Below, piece after piece: positions 28,931-37,320 of a DNA stretch of 64,000 nucleotides. The first letter of the stretch is position 1. Every line of letters starts with the position of its first letter. The DNA is from Chitinophaga varians. GTDB lineage: Bacteria; Bacteroidota; Bacteroidia; Chitinophagales; Chitinophagaceae. Both the position numbers and the translations under genes were made by a program. The stretch is from the NCBI RefSeq assembly GCF_014529945.1, contig NZ_JACVFB010000008.1, positions 1 through 64,000 on the forward strand, given 5' to 3'. The notes beneath the pieces are model-generated. The model was not told the DNA's origin. It ran no database searches and was given only the letters and a program-made list of their open reading frames with translations.

Positions 28931-31129
28931 TTATCCTCCCAGTTCCAGTTGGTTTTTTACCAGTTCAAAATAATTACCTTTCTGTGCGGTCAGTGTGGCA
29001 TGCGTACCGGTTTCCACGATGCGGCCCCGGTCCAGGACGATGATCTGGTCTGCATGTTTCACGGTACTGAGGCGGTGGGCAATCACCACCACCGTTTTCC
29101 CCCGGAAGAACTGCTCCAGGTTGTCCATGATGACGCGTTCGTTATTGGCGTCCAGCGCGCTGGTAGCTTCGTCGAAGAAAAGATAGTGCGGATTTTTGTA
29201 GATAGCACGTGCAATCTGTATACGTTGTTTCTGGCCGGCGCTGATACCACTGCCGGCATTACCGATCTTAGTCTGATAGCCCAGGGGCAGGTCTTCGATA
29301 AAACTGCGGATATTGGCCATTTCAGCGGCATGTACCAGTTTTTCGTTGTTGATGGTCTCATCGCTGATAGCGATGTTTTTGGCGATGCTGCCGGAGAAAA
29401 TAAATCCATCCTGCATCACGTTGCCGCACTGCCGGCGCCACCATTTGGGCGACAGGTCCTGCAGGGAGAGGTCTCCCACCCTGATCTGGCCGGCGGTAGG
29501 CTCGTAAAACTGCAGCAGCAGTTTCATGAGCGTTGTTTTACCGCTACCGCTGGTGCCTACAATAGCGGTCACCTTTCCTTCCGGGACCACCAGATCGATG
29601 TCCTGTAACACAAAAGGCGACTTCGCGCCGCCATACTGAAATGATACGTTTTCCAGCACAATATCACCTTTGCCATCGGATGATGACGGCGGTGGTATGG
29701 CCAGGTCACGTTTTTCTTCTTCCTGGCGGTTGTGTATTTCTCCCAATCTGTCCAGGCTCATTTTGGCATCCTGGGCAGACTGTATAAACGCCAACAGCTG
29801 GTCCAGCGGGCTGTTCATCTGCCCGATGATATAACTCACCGACAACATCATCCCGAGGGTCAGGTTGCCATTCATCACCTCACGGGCACTGATAAACGAA
29901 ATCAGGATGTTTTTAAGCTGATTAAAAAACACGGACCCGATTTGCTGATATTGTCCCAGCGCGAGGCTTTTCACGTTGATCCGGTACAGGCCGGCCTGTA
30001 CATGTTCCCATTCCCAGCGCCGGGCGGTTTCACAGTTGTTCAGTTTAATTTCCTGCATACCGGTGATGAGTTCAAAGAGCACGTTCTCATTATCGCTCAT
30101 GCGCTGGAAGCGGCGGTAGTCCAATGCTTTACGGCGGCGCAGGAAAAAGAAGATCCAGGTGACGGCTGCCACGCTAAACAGGATGAACACGAGCAATATC
30201 TTCACGCTGTACACCGCCAGCACCACGGTAAACACCAGCAGGTTCACAAAAGAGAACAAGGTAGATAAGGTGGTACCGGTCAGGAAATTCTGGATACGGG
30301 TATGGTCGCCGATGCGCTGGTGGATGTCTCCGATCATCTTGCTGTCGAAAAAGCGGATCGGCAGTTTCATCAGCTTAATGAGGAAGTCGGAAATGATATT
30401 GATATTGATACGGCTGTTCATATGCAGCAGTATCCAGCTTCTGATCATTTCTATGGCCGTGGACCCGGCAAAGAGCACCAGTTGGGATATCAGTACCAGA
30501 TAGACGAAATGTACGTTGTGACGGTTGATACCATAGTCCACCAGGCTCTGTGTCAGGAACGGCATGAGGAGTGACAGGATGCTGGCCAGTATCAGTCCAA
30601 GAAACAACTGCACCACGTACTTTCGGTACGGGCGCAGGTAACCAAACAGGAAGCGGAAACCGGTGGCAGCGCGTTCCGGCGCCTGTTGCCGGTGGAACTG
30701 TTCCCCCGGCTCCAGCATCAGTACCACGCCATGATTTTGATTGCCTTGCCAGCAGTGGAGGAACGTTTCCTTATCCACTTTTACGAGGCCATGGCCCGGA
30801 TCTGCCACCAGTATTTTGTCTTTGGGATTATGCCGGTTGTAGTCCTGCGGAGGCAACACTACGAAGTGTTGTTGGTTCCAATGCAGGATACAGGGCAGCT
30901 CCACATTTTCATCCAGTTGTTCGAAAGTGATCTTCACAGCGTTGGTGCGGAATCCTATTTTCTCTGCAGCTTCACTGATGCCCAGCAGGCTTACGCCTTC
31001 CCGGGTGATATTGGCCAGTTCGCGCAGGTAGTCGAGCGGATATTCGCGGCCGTAGTGTTTGGCCACCATCCGCAGGCAGGTAGGCCCGCAGTCCATCGCG
31101 TCCAGTTGTCTGTATGTAGTAAAAGCCAT
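28931..31129 (-). CDS. Peptidase-containing ABC exporter (C39 peptidase + TM + ATPase), LanT type
   Basis: 732 residues. N-terminal C39 Cys-protease domain (about 1-135): catalytic Cys14 in MDCGPTCLRM, His88 in WNQQHFVVL and Asp110 in VADPGHG. Six-helix ABC membrane domain about 160-450. ATPase domain about 488-732: Walker A GTSGSGKT (525-532), signature SAGQ (630-633, a variant of SGGQ), Walker B YLFFDE (649-654), followed by ATSALD, and switch His in VVIAHRLSTV. It should cut the leader after the double glycine of the eight precursors and export the modified core across the inner membrane. The ATG abuts the TAA of LanB with no spacer, so translation is coupled. Confidence 0.95.
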   Translation of the reverse strand: MAFTTYRQLDAMDCGPTCLRMVAKHYGREYPLDYLRELANITREGVSLLGISEAAEKIGFRTNAVKITFEQLDENVELPCILHWNQQHFVVLPPQDYNRHNPKDKILVADPGHGLVKVDKETFLHCWQGNQNHGVVLMLEPGEQFHRQQAPERAATGFRFLFGYLRPYRKYVVQLFLGLILASILSLLMPFLTQSLVDYGINRHNVHFVYLVLISQLVLFAGSTAIEMIRSWILLHMNSRININIISDFLIKLMKLPIRFFDSKMIGDIHQRIGDHTRIQNFLTGTTLSTLFSFVNLLVFTVVLAVYSVKILLVFILFSVAAVTWIFFFLRRRKALDYRRFQRMSDNENVLFELITGMQEIKLNNCETARRWEWEHVQAGLYRINVKSLALGQYQQIGSVFFNQLKNILISFISAREVMNGNLTLGMMLSVSYIIGQMNSPLDQLLAFIQSAQDAKMSLDRLGEIHNRQEEEKRDLAIPPPSSSDGKGDIVLENVSFQYGGAKSPFVLQDIDLVVPEGKVTAIVGTSGSGKTTLMKLLLQFYEPTAGQIRVGDLSLQDLSPKWWRRQCGNVMQDGFIFSGSIAKNIAISDETINNEKLVHAAEMANIRSFIEDLPLGYQTKIGNAGSGISAGQKQRIQIARAIYKNPHYLFFDEATSALDANNERVIMDNLEQFFRGKTVVVIAHRLSTVKHADQIIVLDRGRIVETGTHATLTAQKGNYFELVKNQLELGG

Positions 31130-34100
31130 TTATTTCAGTGTTGCTTCCATCGCCAGTTGTGATAAATAATATTTCTCCAGAAAATGATAGATGACCATTT
31201 CGTGTTTGCGTTGTTTGGCCACAAATATTCTGTTGAGGAACATATGAATATGACTGGCCAGGATATCGAAATAGCGGTTATCGTTCTGGTAATGCTGCCG
31301 TATCTGTTGTGCCAGCGGGGCGGTAATGGCCGACCGTTGACGGAAGAATTCCACCGCATCTGAAATTTCGTTGGTCTCGTCGTTTTCTGCACGCAGGAAA
31401 GAAGCGATTTCCTGTTGGTGTTTGCGGTATTTATCGTTGAGCGGTTTGTGCTGTACTTTAGCACCGCCGAATTCGGACGCAAAACCTTCGCGCAGGCCCG
31501 CCAGCAGTTGTTTACGTTCTGTGGGGGTGAGCCCGAAATCTTCCAGCAGCATGTCTGTTCCCCGCAGGGCCATCCGCCAGCGATAGCTCTCTCCTTCCGC
31601 TCCTTCCAGCATACTGACCACTCCCAGTACCGCGAGGCTGTCGGCGCTGAACAGCTGTTCGCTGATCTCCATCGTAGCCGCGCCGTAACGTTCTAATTCG
31701 CGGATATAGGTATCACATTGAATTTTAGATACCTGTCCGTTTTCTACCATCGGCTGCAAGCCTGTCTGGATGCGGTGCAGGATCTCATCGTTGTGACCGG
31801 GGTGACGGCTGTTGCGGAAGCGGAGGCGTATATGCGGCTGCGGGTCGCCGTAGCGGAGGAAAAAGAACGCTTCAAACAGCCCATCTTCCTGCCATTGCGG
31901 CAGGTGTTCCGCAAACCAGGTAGCCAGCAGTTCTTCCGCCACGCGGTAGCCGCAGTATACTTTTACGTATAGCCATTCACTGCCGGGTGCAAAGCTACGT
32001 TCCGGCAGCTGCACCGACGCTGCAGTGGCCATGGCAGGCCGCGGCTTGTCAGCAGGCTTTTCCGCCACGGGCACACTGCGCATGGGTATTAACACTTCAT
32101 GGGCATATGCTCCGTCGGCCGTGTCCCGCACGATGCCGCTTTCTTCGGCCAGCAGGCATTCCTTCAGTTTTACCGACGACATTTTTTTGACGTGGTCGAT
32201 CAGCAGGCCTATGGCAGCCGGAGCGGTGAGGTCCAGCAGCAGCTCATTATCCGATTCTGCGAGCAATACTTTATCCGGCATCTTTTGTTGCTCGCGGTAC
32301 TGATCGAAGAAACGCCGGTTAGCTTCCGCGTCTTCGCCCAGATGCTCTACTTCTTTGGCGGTGAGCGTCCACGTGGCCCTGCTGAGGATAATATTTTTAT
32401 ACACTACGCGGGGCACGCGCTTACGATTCGTGAACACGCCCCAGTCCCAGTGCAGGAACGAGATCAGTGACTGATGCTGCAGATCGCACAGGAATTTGTA
32501 GATGGGCAGGCTGTTGAAGCCGTAGTTATGGGCGGAGCTCAGGCGGGGCAGGATGCGCTTATTGAGCCGTTTGCTTCTGAGGATGACTTCATTCTGTCTT
32601 ACAGACACCATGATATCGGAGACGGGTATACGGAATTCTTCCGGAGTGCCGGCCACGCCGATATAGGGTATCTCGTAAGGCCGCAGGGTGGGCCGTATCA
32701 GCACGTTGGCCGCACGGGCTTCGGGGAAGTGTACCACCTCGGCGATGATGATGTCCGGGAAAGCGGCGGCTTCTTCGTCGAGGATGGCTTTCACTTTTTC
32801 TGTGAGCACCTCATCGCCGTTGCAGAAGCGTCCGAGCAGATTGGCGGCTGACGGGCCGCCCATGGAGTTGAGCGCGAAGCGGTAGTCGCCGTTGTCGGCA
32901 GCTTCCGCAGAAGATGCCAGCAGGCTGCCGAAGAGGTAGCAGCTGCGGGCCATCGGCACCGTTTCCGGATCGCCGAGTTTTTGCAGGTCTTCGTCGGTGA
33001 TGGCCACTTCGGTGAGGCCCTGTTGCAGGAACTGTTCGTATTTGTCGAGGCCGAGCTGTTGCAGCGGCGACCAGTTCACGGTTTGATTTTCTGTGCCGGG
33101 GGCTCCTGCCACATCTTCCACGAAGGGGGCGTGTACGGTGTTTTCGATGGCAGCGCCGTAGCCGATGCCTGTTTCGCCGTCCAGCACCAGGTTGAGCGGT
33201 ACTTCCTGCGATTCGTAGCGTTCCATGAAACGGGTCATGAAAGACGACATTTCCGTTTGTCCTTTCGTATAGCCGAGGCAGAGGGCCATCAGGCGATGGA
33301 TCTGCGACAACACGTCGTTGACCAGTGTTTCGCTCAACTGGCACTGCTGTGCTGTTTTAAAGAGGTCTATCTGCAGCAGGTCTTTGGGGATGCTGACGGG
33401 GAAAGCAGCTTCGCACTGTTGATGTATGGCGGCCAGCCGGGACCGTTCAAAGTCCTGTTGCCGGAATAGCTGCTGCAAAGAAAGCAGCGCGTCGCGGAAA
33501 GTACTGGCATCGGGGATGGATAAAAGGCGGTCTGTGAGGGATTGCAGGTTGTCTTCACCTGTAATCCGGGGCTCTGTATCTGCGATGAGCAATTGGGATT
33601 CGATCAATTCACGGACGAAGCCGGTGGCTTCTTCTTCCGTCACGGAGGGGTCTTGCTCATGTATCACCTGTACGATCTGTGCAATCGTGAGGCCGGCGGC
33701 AGCTTCGCGGATGATGGCGGTCATAAACACCGAATCTTCCACGGCGGTGAGCAGATATTTGCGCCGGTTGTTATTGATGGTATATTCCGCGTAGCGGTAT
33801 TTATCACCGGTTTTATAGAGGCTGTTGTTGGGGTAGTAGCGTAATGCCATGCTGATGTCCGGCTGCTGGCTGATATGATTACAGATACGGGTGTAGTAGT
33901 CCATATCGAGACGCACATACTGATAGGCGTCTTTCATATCGTTGAGCAGCAGCCGGGTGCTGTCGCCGATGGTACCGGTAGTACAGCCGGCGAAGAGGCC
34001 ATAGGGCGTACTGCGGGAGCAGGCGCGCACCCAGTATTTGTAGAGCGATTTACGCAGCTTGTCGGTCTTCTTTTTGTTGAAGGATGCCGGGTCAGCGAGG

Positions 34101-34270
34101 AACCTCTCCAGCTCTTTGAGCAGGTCGCCGGAGGCGATACACAGGGCATACAGGAACAGCGGGTTCTTGTCTGCCAGCTCCTGGAGGCTGTCCTCCAACA
34201 CATCACGATACCTGTTCACCGGGTATAGCGGGCTTCTTAATAGGAAAAATCCTGTATGCGATAACGCCAT
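31130..34270 (-). CDS. lanB: Full-length class I lanthipeptide dehydratase LanB
   Basis: 1046 residues, one uninterrupted protein with both halves of a class I LanB. The N-terminal glutamylation domain (about 1-700) has the conserved SRSTPYGLFAG (85-95) and NLVLDGETG-type core. The C-terminal elimination (SpaB_C) domain runs about 763-1040, starting SEWLYVKVYCGYR, with RYGDPQPHIRLRFR (806-819) and the closing HIHMFLNR (1007-1014) that matches the active-site His region of NisB. The known reaction is tRNA-Glu-dependent glutamylation of Ser/Thr, followed by elimination to Dha/Dhb. Between the halves lies a Pro/Ala-rich spacer (about 733-755). The gene starts 33 bases after the LanC stop. Confidence 0.95.
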   Translation of the reverse strand: MALSHTGFFLLRSPLYPVNRYRDVLEDSLQELADKNPLFLYALCIASGDLLKELERFLADPASFNKKKTDKLRKSLYKYWVRACSRSTPYGLFAGCTTGTIGDSTRLLLNDMKDAYQYVRLDMDYYTRICNHISQQPDISMALRYYPNNSLYKTGDKYRYAEYTINNNRRKYLLTAVEDSVFMTAIIREAAAGLTIAQIVQVIHEQDPSVTEEEATGFVRELIESQLLIADTEPRITGEDNLQSLTDRLLSIPDASTFRDALLSLQQLFRQQDFERSRLAAIHQQCEAAFPVSIPKDLLQIDLFKTAQQCQLSETLVNDVLSQIHRLMALCLGYTKGQTEMSSFMTRFMERYESQEVPLNLVLDGETGIGYGAAIENTVHAPFVEDVAGAPGTENQTVNWSPLQQLGLDKYEQFLQQGLTEVAITDEDLQKLGDPETVPMARSCYLFGSLLASSAEAADNGDYRFALNSMGGPSAANLLGRFCNGDEVLTEKVKAILDEEAAAFPDIIIAEVVHFPEARAANVLIRPTLRPYEIPYIGVAGTPEEFRIPVSDIMVSVRQNEVILRSKRLNKRILPRLSSAHNYGFNSLPIYKFLCDLQHQSLISFLHWDWGVFTNRKRVPRVVYKNIILSRATWTLTAKEVEHLGEDAEANRRFFDQYREQQKMPDKVLLAESDNELLLDLTAPAAIGLLIDHVKKMSSVKLKECLLAEESGIVRDTADGAYAHEVLIPMRSVPVAEKPADKPRPAMATAASVQLPERSFAPGSEWLYVKVYCGYRVAEELLATWFAEHLPQWQEDGLFEAFFFLRYGDPQPHIRLRFRNSRHPGHNDEILHRIQTGLQPMVENGQVSKIQCDTYIRELERYGAATMEISEQLFSADSLAVLGVVSMLEGAEGESYRWRMALRGTDMLLEDFGLTPTERKQLLAGLREGFASEFGGAKVQHKPLNDKYRKHQQEIASFLRAENDETNEISDAVEFFRQRSAITAPLAQQIRQHYQNDNRYFDILASHIHMFLNRIFVAKQRKHEMVIYHFLEKYYLSQLAMEATLK

Positions 34271-34303
34271 AGTAGTTCCTTTTGCAGATGATTAAAATAA
34301 TTT

Positions 34304-35593
34304 TCAGGAGAGCAGAAAGCACTCATCCCAGGGCAAAGGCTCCGGGTGCAGTTGTGATAACAAAGCCAGTCCTACGCCGCTGCTGCCGTCGAGCAGGTCC
34401 CAGGCATATTCCCATTGTTTGTCTTTTCCCAGCCACATTTTAATCCCGTGTTTACTATGATCTTCCGGGAAAACGATTTTTTCAACTGATTTCTCCTGCC
34501 AGTGGTTGGCACATTGCAGGAAAGCTTCGTCCCGGGTCTCAAACCAGAATTTGCGGTAGAAAGCAGCGATACCACCGGTGCCGTGGCACAGGCAGTTGTC
34601 CATGATACCGGCCGCTTCGTCGGTATCACGGCGCATATTATAGCGCATGATATGCAGTGCTTCATCTTTCCATGTTTGCTCGTTGAACAGTTTACCACAA
34701 TGCCACAGCATCATGGCCACGTTCAGGTCGCCGTAACACCAGGAAAGGCGGCTCTGGGTGGATTTACCGTCCAGAATAGCCGGGTACAGGGCGTGAAGGG
34801 AATCATCGGTAAAAGCATTCTTATGTTGCAGGATAAACGGAATGCTTTCTGAGATCAGGCGGTGGCACAGTTCCTGTGCGATGCCGGCCTGGTATATTTT
34901 TGCTACAATAATCAGCAGGGAGCAGGAGCCATGGGCCAGGCTGAAGGAGTTACAGAAGATGCCTTCCGGCTGGTCATGGGTATAGAAGAAAGGCAGGCTT
35001 CTGCCTTTGTCGGTCATGACGCTTTTGTTCCACAGGGTTTGTACAAAATGTTCCAGGTGGGCGGCCACATCGGGGCGACTGGCAAATCCCAGGAGGAAAT
35101 TGCACATACCGGAGCTGCCGTGCAGGAAGTCGTAGTTTTGGTGTTCCAGATGGAAATTGCTTTGCATAATCGTGGCGGTAACGAAGTCTGAAGCCAGTTC
35201 ATTGATATCGAGGTCCAGGAATTCGTGGCGGGTCAGGTGCTCCAGCAGCCAGAACGGGCCGGTATGGCCGTTACAGAAGGAGTAGTTGTCTCCATTTTCC
35301 GGTGCGTATTCAGCATATAGCTCCTCCAGCAGTGCGGTGGCATTGTCTGCCTGATCGTCGGCATACTGCTCGTAATAAAACATGAACAACAGGGCGCCCC
35401 AGGGTCCTTTGAACAGGCTGGTGTTATAGTCGGCTCCGTATTTACGTTCCCGTAACACGGGAATCATGTCATGATAGATGTATCTTAACTGAGTGGCGGT
35501 ATTATTCATTTGGCAGCAGAGATTTAGTGGTGTACAACAGGGAAAGACGGGCTTTCCCTGTTGGGAAAAGAACGGAGACTCGGGTGTGCTCAT
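34304..35593 (-). CDS. lanC: LanC-like lanthipeptide cyclase
   Basis: 429 residues from 35593, or 401 if translation begins at Met29 (35509); the first 28 residues contain four Cys and no family homology that I can see, so the shorter start is plausible. LanC hallmarks are GSSGMCNFLLG, SLAHGSCSLL (His221), WCYGD (zinc ligand Cys286) and CLCHGTGG (zinc ligands Cys336, His337), with a closing LLDGSSGVGLALL. The enzyme uses zinc to activate Cys thiols for addition to Dha/Dhb and so builds lanthionine and methyllanthionine rings. It lies 46 bases after the last precursor gene. Confidence 0.93.
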   Translation of the reverse strand: MSTPESPFFSQQGKPVFPCCTPLNLCCQMNNTATQLRYIYHDMIPVLRERKYGADYNTSLFKGPWGALLFMFYYEQYADDQADNATALLEELYAEYAPENGDNYSFCNGHTGPFWLLEHLTRHEFLDLDINELASDFVTATIMQSNFHLEHQNYDFLHGSSGMCNFLLGFASRPDVAAHLEHFVQTLWNKSVMTDKGRSLPFFYTHDQPEGIFCNSFSLAHGSCSLLIIVAKIYQAGIAQELCHRLISESIPFILQHKNAFTDDSLHALYPAILDGKSTQSRLSWCYGDLNVAMMLWHCGKLFNEQTWKDEALHIMRYNMRRDTDEAAGIMDNCLCHGTGGIAAFYRKFWFETRDEAFLQCANHWQEKSVEKIVFPEDHSKHGIKMWLGKDKQWEYAWDLLDGSSGVGLALLSQLHPEPLPWDECFLLS

Positions 35594-35639
35594 GCAGGAG
35601 TGTTTCCCTGGTCATCCGGTGACCGATACCCTTTTACCA

Positions 35640-35840
35640 TCAGGGTATCTGGCAGCAGGGTGAGTTAGGCGACGGACGTGTAGCTCTGCAGCTGGAGATG
35701 ACTTTTGTTTCATCCAGACAGATGATATCACGTGTAGCCACACCTCCCACCAGTTGCTGCTGCTGGGATACGTTTAATGAGGCGACAGTTTCTTTGTTCA
35801 GCAGCAGTTTTCTGCCGAGATCGATTTTTTTCTTTTTCAT
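35640..35840 (-). CDS. Lanthipeptide precursor P8, last of array
   Basis: 66 residues from the ATG at 35840 (MKKKKIDLGRKLLLNKETV), with a leader ending QQQQLVGG and a core VATRDIICLDETKVISS plus a tail with RATRPSPNSPCCQIP. It holds four Cys (one plus one plus a CC pair) and many Ser/Thr. The frame is open upstream to 35933 but the MKKKK start matches all siblings. Its 5' region (35863-35901) duplicates the leader block found in front of the first precursor. Confidence 0.85.
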   Translation of the reverse strand: MKKKKIDLGRKLLLNKETVASLNVSQQQQLVGGVATRDIICLDETKVISSCRATRPSPNSPCCQIP

Positions 35841-35862
35841 AATGGTGGATAGAAAAAATGAG

Positions 35863-35901
35863 GGCCCTCCCCTGTCTATAGCCGTGGGGCGGATGTTCAG
35901 C
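35863..35901. repeat. Duplicated leader block, copy upstream of P8
   Basis: Contains GGCCCTCCCCTGTCT, a short degenerate middle, then GGGGCGGAT and TTCAGC. The same blocks recur in the same order and orientation at 37519-37571, upstream of P1. On the transcribed strand it reads as a GC-rich segment with AGGGGAGGG close to the precursor start, so it may act as a leader or a ribosome-loading region. Confidence 0.6.
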
Positions 35902-35911
35902 TGCGAGGTGC

Positions 35912-36094
35912 TTAGCGGGTGTTCCTTACGCAAGCCTCAGGGCAGGTTACTTCATTGGTTTCCACGCAGCAGGCGCTCCACCAGGTGAGAGGGCCACCAC
36001 CGGCGAGTTTTGCCTGGTCTTGTTGGCTCAGTGTAACAACGGTGTCTTTTTTGAGGAGCAGTTTTTTGCTCAGCTGAAGTGTTTTCTTTTTCAT
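35912..36094 (-). CDS. Lanthipeptide precursor P7
   Basis: 60 residues from the ATG at 36094. The leader is MKKKTLQLSKKLLLKKDTV..., ending DQAKLAGG, cleaved by the C39 exporter after GG by family rule; a third Gly follows. Core GPLTWWSACCVETNEVTC then PEACVRNTR: cysteine spacing CC-X7-C-X3-C, with Ser and Thr ring donors. Very similar in core to P6. Confidence 0.88.
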   Translation of the reverse strand: MKKKTLQLSKKLLLKKDTVVTLSQQDQAKLAGGGPLTWWSACCVETNEVTCPEACVRNTR

Positions 36095-36173
36095 GATTAT
36101 GGAGGTTTGAGGGTGGACACAGGTCACTGCTGTCCGCGGATACAGCCGATAGTATGTCCGGGTTTCTAAAATT

Positions 36174-36365
36174 CTACACTGTTGGTTGAGATGTCCGAAC
36201 GCAGCCTTCGGGGCAGGTCACCTCGTGCGTATTCTGGCAGCAGGCGCTCCACCAGGTCACAGGAACACCACCGGCGATTTTGGTTTGCTGTTGCGGATTG
36301 AGGGCAGCAACGGCATCTTTTTTCAGTGACAGTTTCTTACTGAGTATGAGTTGTTTCTTTTTCAT
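36174..36365 (-). CDS. Lanthipeptide precursor P6
   Basis: 63 residues. Leader MKKKQLILSKKLSLKKDAV, ending QQTKIAGG; core VPVTWWSACCQNTHEVTC then PEGCVRTSQPTV. Four Cys in CC-X7-C-X3-C. Its leader DNA differs from that of P5 at about 10 of 99 bases by eye, so the two arose by recent tandem duplication, while the core matches P7 better. Confidence 0.9.
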   Translation of the reverse strand: MKKKQLILSKKLSLKKDAVAALNPQQQTKIAGGVPVTWWSACCQNTHEVTCPEGCVRTSQPTV

Positions 36366-36395
36366 GATGCGAAAGTTTACAGATGAGTATATGCA

Positions 36396-36596
36396 CTAAG
36401 CGCGTCCACATCCACGGGTGGTCCATACCACACAGCCATCCGGACAAGTTGCTTCATTGGTTTCCCAGCAGCAGACACTAAACTCTGTTCTGGGCATACC
36501 ACCGGCGATTTTGGCTTGCTGTTGCGGATTCAGCGCTGCAACAGCATCTTTTTTCAGTGACAGTTTTTTGCTGAGTGTCAATTGTTTCTTTTTCAT
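36396..36596 (-). CDS. Lanthipeptide precursor P5
   Basis: 66 residues. Leader MKKKQLTLSKKLSLKKDAV, ending QQAKIAGG; core MPRTEFSVCCWETNEATC then PDGCVVWTTRGCGRA. It has the CC-X7-C-X3-C pattern of P4, P6 and P7 plus a fifth Cys near the end, so one extra ring is possible. Confidence 0.9.
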   Translation of the reverse strand: MKKKQLTLSKKLSLKKDAVAALNPQQQAKIAGGMPRTEFSVCCWETNEATCPDGCVVWTTRGCGRA

Positions 36597-36651
36597 AAGA
36601 GGAAGATTACAGGAGGAACAGGTACATCAGTTCCGGGTTAAAGATGAAGGA

Positions 36652-36828
36652 TTAAGCTACCGTGCAATCAGTTACGCAGTAAGTCTCCGGAACGGTGAGG
36701 CAGCAGACAGTCCAGCAGGTCACACAGGAGTAGCCTGACTGTGCGGTCATTTGCGGCGCGCCCAACGTTACCAGCACTGCTTTCTTCAACGACAGCTTTT
36801 TACGGAGAATCGCTTTTTTCTTTTTCAT
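36652..36828 (-). CDS. Lanthipeptide precursor P4 with atypical cleavage site
   Basis: 58 residues from the ATG at 36828 (MKKKKAILRKKLSLKKAVLV). The usual GG is absent: the leader end reads APQMTAQSG, followed by YSCVTCWTVCCLTVPETYC and VTDCTVA. Six Cys, the last four again CC-X7-C-X3-C. The C39 enzyme may cut after SG with lower efficiency, or this peptide may be processed differently. Confidence 0.82.
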   Translation of the reverse strand: MKKKKAILRKKLSLKKAVLVTLGAPQMTAQSGYSCVTCWTVCCLTVPETYCVTDCTVA

Positions 36829-36839
36829 AAAAACAGGAC

Positions 36840-36998
36840 TTAGCAGAGTTCGCAGAGTGTATCCTGGGAGCAACAGGTGGTTTTCCATGTTTTGGGCATT
36901 CCACCGCCAATACCTGCTTGTTGCAATACGGTCAATTCCACCACTGCATCTTTCTTCAGCAGCAGCTTTTTACTAAGCGTGATTTTTTTCTTTTTCAT
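36840..36998 (-). CDS. Lanthipeptide precursor P3 (52 aa)
   Basis: Read directly from the minus strand: ATG at 36996-36998, TAA at 36840-36842. Leader MKKKKITLSKKLLLKKDAV, ending VLQQAGIGGG; core MPKTWKTTCCSQDTLCELC. Four Cys, spacing CC-X5-C-X2-C, a compressed form of the framework in P4-P7. It lies 11 bases upstream of P4 and has the shared CTTTTTCAT-type start region, so I consider it real although it is very short. Confidence 0.85.
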   Translation of the reverse strand: MKKKKITLSKKLLLKKDAVVELTVLQQAGIGGGMPKTWKTTCCSQDTLCELC

Positions 36999-37021
36999 AT
37001 GTAGTTGATTTGAGGGAGGTC

Positions 37022-37046
37022 ATACCCCTCTGTGCAAGAGGGGTAT
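37022..37046 (-). other. Intercistronic hairpin between P2 and P3
   Basis: Perfect 9-base stem ATACCCCTC (37022-37030) and GAGGGGTAT (37038-37046) with a 7-base loop. No T-run follows on the minus strand, so it may be an attenuator, an mRNA processing site or a stabiliser that sets the ratio of the first two precursors to the rest. Confidence 0.5.
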
Positions 37047-37061
37047 TTTCCGGGTTAAAAA

Positions 37062-37259
37062 TTAAGCTTCAGGGCAGATGTAGCATTGGTCCTGCCCGGG
37101 CATGTACGTGATACAGGTTTGGACAACCGTTTCTATGCAACGCGGCATAACGGTAAAAGGCCCACCGCCTACCACAGCCTGCTGTTGCAGTGTGAGCGTG
37201 GAAATAGCAGCCTTGTTCAGGGACAATTTCTTGCCGAGGGCAATTTTCTTTTTTCTCAT
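37062..37259 (-). CDS. Lanthipeptide precursor P2
   Basis: 65 residues. Leader MRKKKIALGKKLSLNKAAI, ending QQQAVVGGG; core PFTVMPRCIETVVQTC then ITYMPGQDQCYICPEA. Four Cys spaced C-X7-C-X9-C-X2-C, unlike P4-P7, so a different ring topology is expected. Confidence 0.87.
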   Translation of the reverse strand: MRKKKIALGKKLSLNKAAISTLTLQQQAVVGGGPFTVMPRCIETVVQTCITYMPGQDQCYICPEA

Positions 37260-37320
37260 ACCAGGGATTTACGGGTTAAATCGGGTTTTACCATCGTTGA
37301 AGCCGGGTTAACAGCTATCA

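Noticed and set aside
33367..33558. Short Cys-containing open frame inside lanB considered as a ninth precursor
   Set aside because: No MKKK leader or GG site and fully inside the LanB coding sequence on the same strand in another frame.
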